This document shows, piece after piece, positions 59,732 through 64,000 of a stretch of 64,000 nucleotides of DNA (its first letter is position 1; each line of letters starts with the position of its first letter). The stretch is from Candidatus Altimarinota bacterium (GTDB taxonomy: Bacteria; Patescibacteriota; Gracilibacteria; UM-FILTER-43-11). The stretch spans positions 1-64,000 of the forward strand of contig JANQKP010000004.1 of NCBI GenBank assembly GCA_028281045.1. Direction: 5' to 3'. The position numbers were made by a program, and so were the translations under genes. The notes under the pieces are model-generated. The model was not told where the DNA came from. It saw only the letters and a program-made list of their open reading frames with translations, and did no database searches.

Positions 59732-60961
59732 ATGGCTAAGAAAGTTCATAAGAAGTTTATCACTCACCCAGATGACGAGACCCTTGAGAAATATCCCAAG
59801 GAAATTCGCCAACTGATCAAAAAAGGTCGTGAACAGAAGTTCGTGACTCATCAAGAGCTCCTTAAAGGGATGCCTGAGATTGAAAAGAATGTGATTCTTC
59901 TAGATGAGATCTACAGTTTATTCATGGACCTTGGAATCGAGGTGATGGATGTTAAAAACGACATGATCTGGGGGAAAGAAAACACGAAAGCCAAGAAAGG
60001 AGAATTCGATGAAGAATTCTTTGATTTCGACGATGATGATGACGGTGATGACGGTGATGACTCCAAGAAAGATGATGACGATGAAGACGGTGCAAAAGAC
60101 GAAAAAGCGAAGAAGCAAACAGATAATCTTAGAGAAATTGCAAACGACTCTGTTCGTATGTACCTTTCTGAGATTGGTAAAGTAGATCTTCTTACTGCAG
60201 ATGAAGAAATTTCACTGGCAAAACGTATTGCTAAGGGAGATCAGACTGCTAAATCTAAACTAGCCGAAGCGAATCTTCGTCTAGTGGTTTCTATTGCTAA
60301 AAAATACATCGGACGTGGTCTTTCATTCTTAGATCTTATTCAAGAAGGAAACATTGGACTATTCCGTGCTGTAGAAAAATTCGATCCTAAACGTGGATTC
60401 AAATTCTCTACTTACGCAACATGGTGGATTCGCCAAGCCATTACCCGCGCCATTGCTGACCAAGCCCGCACCATTCGTATTCCGGTACATATGGTAGAAA
60501 CCATTAACAAGCTTACGCATACGCAGCGTCGTCTGCTTCAAGAGCTTGGTCGTGAGCCAACTTCTGAGGAACTTGCCTCTGAAATGGATATGGATATTAA
60601 AAAGGTGCGTCACATTCTTAAGATCTCTCAAGACATTATCTCTCTTGAAGCTCCAGTAGGTGCTGAAGAAGACAGTAAACTTGGAGACTTCATTGAAGAT
60701 GACGAAGCTATTGCTCCAAATGATTCTACGAATCGTCAGATCATCAAAGAAAACATTCACGCGATGCTTCAGTATCTTTCTCCACGTGAGCAAAAGATCA
60801 TTCGCATGCGTTTTGGACTAGACGATGGAATCGGACACACCCTAGAAGAAGTAGGACAAGAATTCGGAGTAACTCGTGAACGTATTCGTCAAATTGAAGC
60901 GAAGATTCTTCAGAAACTTCGTGATCACCCTACTAGTGTGAAAATTAAAGAATACCATTAA
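59732..60961 (+). CDS. rpoD: Primary sigma factor RpoD
   Basis: 409 residues. Region 1.1-like N-terminus (about 8-80), an unusually Asp-rich linker (about 92-120), region 1.2 (about 133-165: [16 protein letters not shown]), region 2 (about 188-258) with the -10 recognising helix ([15 protein letters not shown]), region 3, and region 4 (about 350-405) with the -35 helix [11 protein letters not shown]. Fits the TTGnnn and TATAAT promoters found throughout. Follows dnaG directly. No second sigma factor in the window. Confidence 0.96.
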   Translation: MAKKVHKKFITHPDDETLEKYPKEIRQLIKKGREQKFVTHQELLKGMPEIEKNVILLDEIYSLFMDLGIEVMDVKNDMIWGKENTKAKKGEFDEEFFDFDDDDDGDDGDDSKKDDDDEDGAKDEKAKKQTDNLREIANDSVRMYLSEIGKVDLLTADEEISLAKRIAKGDQTAKSKLAEANLRLVVSIAKKYIGRGLSFLDLIQEGNIGLFRAVEKFDPKRGFKFSTYATWWIRQAITRAIADQARTIRIPVHMVETINKLTHTQRRLLQELGREPTSEELASEMDMDIKKVRHILKISQDIISLEAPVGAEEDSKLGDFIEDDEAIAPNDSTNRQIIKENIHAMLQYLSPREQKIIRMRFGLDDGIGHTLEEVGQEFGVTRERIRQIEAKILQKLRDHPTSVKIKEYH

Positions 60962-60988
60962 AATTATTAACTAACTCTAACTTATCTC

Positions 60989-61474
60989 ATGGCAGATATT
61001 GATGACAAACAAGTATTAGTGACCAAGGAAGGTCTAGCGAAACTTAAAGATGAACTTAAGAACTTTGAAGAAGTTCGTCGTAAAGAAGTGGCTGACCGTC
61101 TTAAAGAAGCGATCTCATACGGAGATCTTTCGGAAAACTCTGAGTACGAAGAAGCTAAAAATGAACAAGCCTTTGTAGAAGGTCGTATTATCGAGCTTCA
61201 AAAAATGATTGAGAATGCTCAGATCATTACTGATTCAAAAGCGAAAGCAGACTCTATTCAAATTGGTACAACTGTAACGGTACAAAACCTAACAGAACAT
61301 GACGATCCTGAAACCTACACTATTGTAGGTTCTACAGAAGCAGATCCAACAGAGCACAAAATCTCTAATGAATCTCCAATCGGAGCAGCGCTTCTTGGAA
61401 AACACAAAGGAGACACTTTCAAAGTTAAAGTACCTGCTGGAGTATTTGAATACAAAGTAGTGAAAATTAAATAA
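60989..61474 (+). CDS. greA: Transcription elongation factor GreA
   Basis: 161 residues. Rescues arrested RNA polymerase by stimulating transcript cleavage. N-terminal coiled coil with the acidic tip YGDLSENSEYEEAKNEQAF, then the FKBP-like C-terminal domain with ISNESPIGAALLGK. Complete. Twenty-seven bp after rpoD with no terminator between, followed by a strong terminator. Confidence 0.95.
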   Translation: MADIDDKQVLVTKEGLAKLKDELKNFEEVRRKEVADRLKEAISYGDLSENSEYEEAKNEQAFVEGRIIELQKMIENAQIITDSKAKADSIQIGTTVTVQNLTEHDDPETYTIVGSTEADPTEHKISNESPIGAALLGKHKGDTFKVKVPAGVFEYKVVKIK

Positions 61475-61491
61475 TTCCGATGAAATTAAGG

Positions 61492-61519
61492 CCCGCTCTT
61501 TTATAGGAGCGGGTTTTTT
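61492..61519 (+). terminator. Rho-independent terminator after greA
   Basis: CCCGCTC, loop, GAGCGGG and six Ts. Ends the ruvB-dnaG-rpoD-greA run. Confidence 0.9.
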
Positions 61520-61534
61520 GTTACGCTTAAAGCC

Positions 61535-62374
61535 ATGAACTCACTCCCTTTTGCATCAAGTTTTTTAATTGCCATCCTCCCCGCGCTGATTTGGCTTTTT
61601 ATTTATGTAAAAAAAGACAATGTAGATCCAGAGCCTAAAAAAGTGATCCTAAAAACTTTTTTAGCCGGAGCTCTTATAGCACTCCCCTTCCTAGGTGTAC
61701 GCTTTTTCATTGCAGATCTTCATTTAACTAACGCCGTTACCGCCGGGCTTTGCGTGATTGTTTTTGCCGCCTTAGAAGAGGTGGCTAAACTTTCTGCCAG
61801 TATCTACGTGGTTTCTAGGCACAGGTTGGAATTTAATCAAATCATAGATGGGGTGGTTTATGCTGTTACTGCTGCCCTTGGATTTTCTTTTATAGAAAAC
61901 TTCTTCTATTTTTCAGAGCTCTTCAAGGTAGCCGCTATAGAAAGTAGCTTCTCTATTATTGCCTTCAGAAGCTTTGGAACCATGCTGGCTCACACCTTAT
62001 TCTCTGCACTCGCTGGGCTTATCTGGGCCTACGCCTACTTCTCTAAAAAGATCACGCCCTTTCAAAAGAAATCTCTTTTGGCTTTTGAGCTAAAAGACTT
62101 TTTCAATTTAGAAATATGGTCCCTTCATATCATTCGTAGAAACATTCTTATTGCACATCCTTCACGCCGTGGAGGACATGAAAAAAAGATTCTAGTCCTG
62201 GAAGGCATTGTGCTTGCTACCATACTCCACAGTATCTACAACCTGATGACCACCTTCGAAGTTCTAGGCCAAAGTCTCACCTTCTTGCTGGTCCCAGCTC
62301 TGGTAGGCGGTTTTTTATTAGTGTCATACCTATTCACCAAAAAGTTCTACACCAAGATCTACAAGGTGGTATAA
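61535..62374 (+). CDS. PrsW-family intramembrane metalloprotease
   Basis: 279 residues with about eight membrane helices. Motifs of the PrsW/CAAX-like glutamic metalloprotease family: EEVAKL (about 82-87), FIENFFY, the AHTLFSALAG helix and HSIYN near the C-terminus. In Bacillus PrsW cleaves an anti-sigma factor; here no anti-sigma or ECF sigma gene lies nearby, so the substrate is unknown. It starts 15 bp after the greA terminator. Ends in TAA, 43 bp before the next gene. Confidence 0.88.
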   Translation: MNSLPFASSFLIAILPALIWLFIYVKKDNVDPEPKKVILKTFLAGALIALPFLGVRFFIADLHLTNAVTAGLCVIVFAALEEVAKLSASIYVVSRHRLEFNQIIDGVVYAVTAALGFSFIENFFYFSELFKVAAIESSFSIIAFRSFGTMLAHTLFSALAGLIWAYAYFSKKITPFQKKSLLAFELKDFFNLEIWSLHIIRRNILIAHPSRRGGHEKKILVLEGIVLATILHSIYNLMTTFEVLGQSLTFLLVPALVGGFLLVSYLFTKKFYTKIYKVV

Positions 62375-62377
62375 ACC

Positions 62378-62406
62378 TTGTTTTTTAGCCCATTTTTTGG
62401 TATAAT
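62378..62406 (+). promoter_or_regulatory. Promoter of the 127-aa gene
   Basis: TTGTTT (62378-62383), 17 bp, TATAAT (62401-62406) with extended TGG. Only 11 bases precede the ATG, so the leader is a few nucleotides at most. Confidence 0.85.
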
Positions 62407-62417
62407 ATATTGATAAA

Positions 62418-62801
62418 ATGGCTACACAAGAACCCAAAGCAGTGGCACTTAAAATCTCTCCTGAAGCTCAGGAGAAATTCCCAGACCTTATTGAAATGAT
62501 TAAGGTAAGCCCTTCTATGAAAGAAGAAGAGCGCCAGTATTGGGTGGATGCACTCCCTGTTATGACCGATGATCAGGTGCAAAACCTAAGAGGGATTCTT
62601 GAGAATGAAAAAGCGAAGATTGAAGAAGCAGATAAAAACTTTAACAAAGGAGTTCAAGGTGCTGCAGATAAAGCTAAGGCAGCCTTTGATGAAGCCGCTT
62701 ATAGAGAAAAGAAAAAATTACGTGTAGAAGCAGAGCAAAAAGAAGAAACAGCGGAGGCGGAAGCTGAAGCAGATATTTTAAGCCAACTGGAAAACCTTTA
62801 A
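62418..62801 (+). CDS. Small helical protein, CPR-type hypothetical
   Basis: 127 residues, soluble, charged and almost all helical, with a Lys/Glu/Ala-rich coiled-coil second half (about 60-120). The segment YWVDALPVMTDDQVQNLRGIL is distinctive and resembles hypothetical proteins seen in several CPR genomes (from memory). No known function. Its promoter and a downstream terminator isolate it as a single-gene unit between the PrsW gene and valS. Confidence 0.7.
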   Translation: MATQEPKAVALKISPEAQEKFPDLIEMIKVSPSMKEEERQYWVDALPVMTDDQVQNLRGILENEKAKIEEADKNFNKGVQGAADKAKAAFDEAAYREKKKLRVEAEQKEETAEAEAEADILSQLENL

Positions 62802-62804
62802 GAG

Positions 62805-62833
62805 TTGTACATAGCCTGTAAATTCGTTAGGAT
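62805..62833 (+). promoter_or_regulatory. Probable valS promoter
   Basis: TTGTAC (62805-62810), 17 bp, TAGGAT (62828-62833). It lies partly within the terminator of the preceding gene. Confidence 0.55.
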
Positions 62834-62857
62834 ATTAGAGCTAGCTCCTAACGTTTT
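62825..62857 (+). terminator. Terminator between the 127-aa gene and valS
   Basis: CGTTAGGA pairs with TCCTAACG around a 13-nt loop, followed by seven Ts ending 7 bases before the valS ATG. Confidence 0.8.
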
Positions 62858-62863
62858 TTTAAG

Positions 62864-64000
62864 ATGAGTTTGCCATCGGCTTACGAAGCAAAAAAATACG
62901 AAGATGCAATTTATAAAAAGTGGGAAGAATCCGGCATTTTTAAAGCAGATGCAGATTCTAATAAACCTGCTTTTACGATTGCTATGCCACCGCCTAATGC
63001 AACAGGGGTACTTCACCTTGGGCACGCGGTGATGCTAGCGCTTCAAGATATCCTTACACGTCACAGACGCATGAAAGGATTTGAAGCCCTTTGGATACCT
63101 GGAACAGATCATGCCGCGATTGCCACAGAGAACGTGGTGATTAAGAAGCTTAAAGACGAAGAAGGCATTAAAGAGCCACGCGAAATGGGACGAGATAAGC
63201 TTGTAGACTGCATTAAAGAATATGTCGCTGGGTCTCAAGACACGATTCGTAATCAGATTCGTAGAATGGGAGCTTCTTGTGACTGGTCTCGCGAGAAATA
63301 CACCATGGATGAATCTTTAAATCGCATGGTAAATGAAATCTTTGTAAACATGTACAAAGATGGGCTCATTTACCGTGGGCATCGCATTGTAAACTGGGAT
63401 CCAAATCTAAAAACGAATGTGTCGGACGATGAAGTAGAACGCGTAGAAGAAAAGGCGCCATTTTACACATTCCAATATGGACCGTTCCAAATTGGAACCG
63501 CGCGCCCTGAAACCAAGTTTGGAGATAAAATTGTAGTGATGCATCCCGATGATGAGCGCTACAAAGACTACAAGCACGGAGACACCTTTGAAGCCGAATG
63601 GATCAATGGAACGATTACCGCTACGGTAATTAAAGATAAGGCAGTAGACCCTGAGTTTGGAACCGGTTGTATGACCATTACCCCATGGCACGATGCCACG
63701 GATTTTGACATCATGCAGCGCCACGAAGAAATTGAAGCAGAGCAAATCATCGACTTCGATGGAAAGCTTCTAAAAATTGCTGGTGAATTTGCTGGAATGG
63801 ACATTAAAGAAGCGCGCGAAAAACTCGTGCAAAAACTAGATGAAAAAGGCCTGCTTGTTTCTGTAGATGAAAACTATGTACATAACATTGCCATAAACAG
63901 CCGTGGAAAAGGAATGATTGAACCCCAAATCAAAGAACAGTGGTTCATTGATGTAAATAAGAAGGTTGTAGAGTGGAAAGGAGTAAAAATGAGCCTGAAG
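62864..64000 (+). CDS. valS: Valyl-tRNA synthetase (3' partial)
   Basis: The frame runs from ATG 62864 to the window edge: 379 codons of an expected 850-900. Charges tRNA-Val. The class I HIGH motif appears as PPPNATGVLHLGHA (about residues 42-55), with GTDHAAIATE, GASCDWSREKYTMD and the editing-domain start GTARPETKFGDKIVVMHPDDERY; later GTGCMTITPWHDATDFD. The sequence is intact as far as seen; the KMSKS motif lies outside. Confidence 0.95.
   Translation, partial: MSLPSAYEAKKYEDAIYKKWEESGIFKADADSNKPAFTIAMPPPNATGVLHLGHAVMLALQDILTRHRRMKGFEALWIPGTDHAAIATENVVIKKLKDEEGIKEPREMGRDKLVDCIKEYVAGSQDTIRNQIRRMGASCDWSREKYTMDESLNRMVNEIFVNMYKDGLIYRGHRIVNWDPNLKTNVSDDEVERVEEKAPFYTFQYGPFQIGTARPETKFGDKIVVMHPDDERYKDYKHGDTFEAEWINGTITATVIKDKAVDPEFGTGCMTITPWHDATDFDIMQRHEEIEAEQIIDFDGKLLKIAGEFAGMDIKEAREKLVQKLDEKGLLVSVDENYVHNIAINSRGKGMIEPQIKEQWFIDVNKKVVEWKGVKMSLK

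Noticed and set aside
62802-62863. T-box riboswitch before valS
   Set aside because: The gap is only 62 bases and lacks a specifier hairpin and the T-box sequence; it is explained by a terminator and a promoter.
1-64000. Genetic code 25 (UGA read as glycine)
   Set aside because: All recognisable genes are full length without any in-frame TGA, so there is no evidence for UGA being translated; only its absence is supported.

Overview
The window looks like a chromosome segment from a bacterium of the candidate phyla radiation (Patescibacteria), most plausibly on its Peregrinibacteria/Gracilibacteria side. The reasons are compact single-copy housekeeping genes, giant secreted beta-rich proteins, small conserved CPR-type hypotheticals, genes starting without Shine-Dalgarno sequences, and almost complete avoidance of UGA as a stop. 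The placement is an inference from gene content; no 16S rRNA is present. Of 50 visible stop codons I read 34 TAA, 15 TAG and one TGA, and that TGA belongs to a small foreign-looking ORF. No large gene contains an in-frame TGA.

Layout. 1-22.6 kb is a cell-surface locus: a giant FG-GAP/LamG protein (5' end outside the window), a 748-aa secreted protein, a 330-aa membrane-anchored Ig-like protein, a 2670-aa secreted protein and a 384-aa paralogue of the 330-aa protein. The three large secreted proteins share a C-terminal module, and the two small proteins resemble Firmicutes WxL-interacting proteins in layout. This suggests an undescribed surface-display system.

22.7-32.9 kb: nadA, an A+T-rich orphan membrane gene, mnmA, a cation/proton antiporter, a THUMP methyltransferase-like gene, a secreted protein, a TIM-barrel protein, the rpmH-rnpA-yidC-jag cluster (without dnaA), and a bL32-like/nusB/rnc operon on the minus strand.

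32.9-42.7 kb: two adjacent proteins each built of three VirB2/TrbC-like membrane repeats, a lone aroC, a flavin disulfide reductase fused to a TVP38 membrane domain, msrB, tRNA-Met, an orphan PAS histidine kinase, a half-size GDT1 transporter, a membrane protein, and tRNA-Lys followed by a RmlD-like reductase.

42.7-48.6 kb: a foreign-looking small membrane ORF, then a minus-strand run of comEC (without nuclease domain), a hypothetical gene, ksgA, a conserved hypothetical and pcrA. 48.6-50.8 kb: a lipoprotein, rpsF-rpsR-yebC. 50.8-55.1 kb: a four-gene Gld-type ABC exporter operon (ATPase, permease, GldG-like, DUF4340-like) downstream of tRNA-Arg. 55.1-64 kb: an acidic hypothetical, then ruvB-dnaG-rpoD-greA, a PrsW-type protease, a CPR hypothetical and the 5' part of valS.

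Expression signals are unusually readable. Many genes and all three tRNAs have TTGnnn-(16/17)-TAnnnT promoters, often with an extended TGG before the -10 box, placed so close to the ATG that transcripts must be leaderless or nearly so. Several intrinsic terminators overlap the promoter of the next gene.
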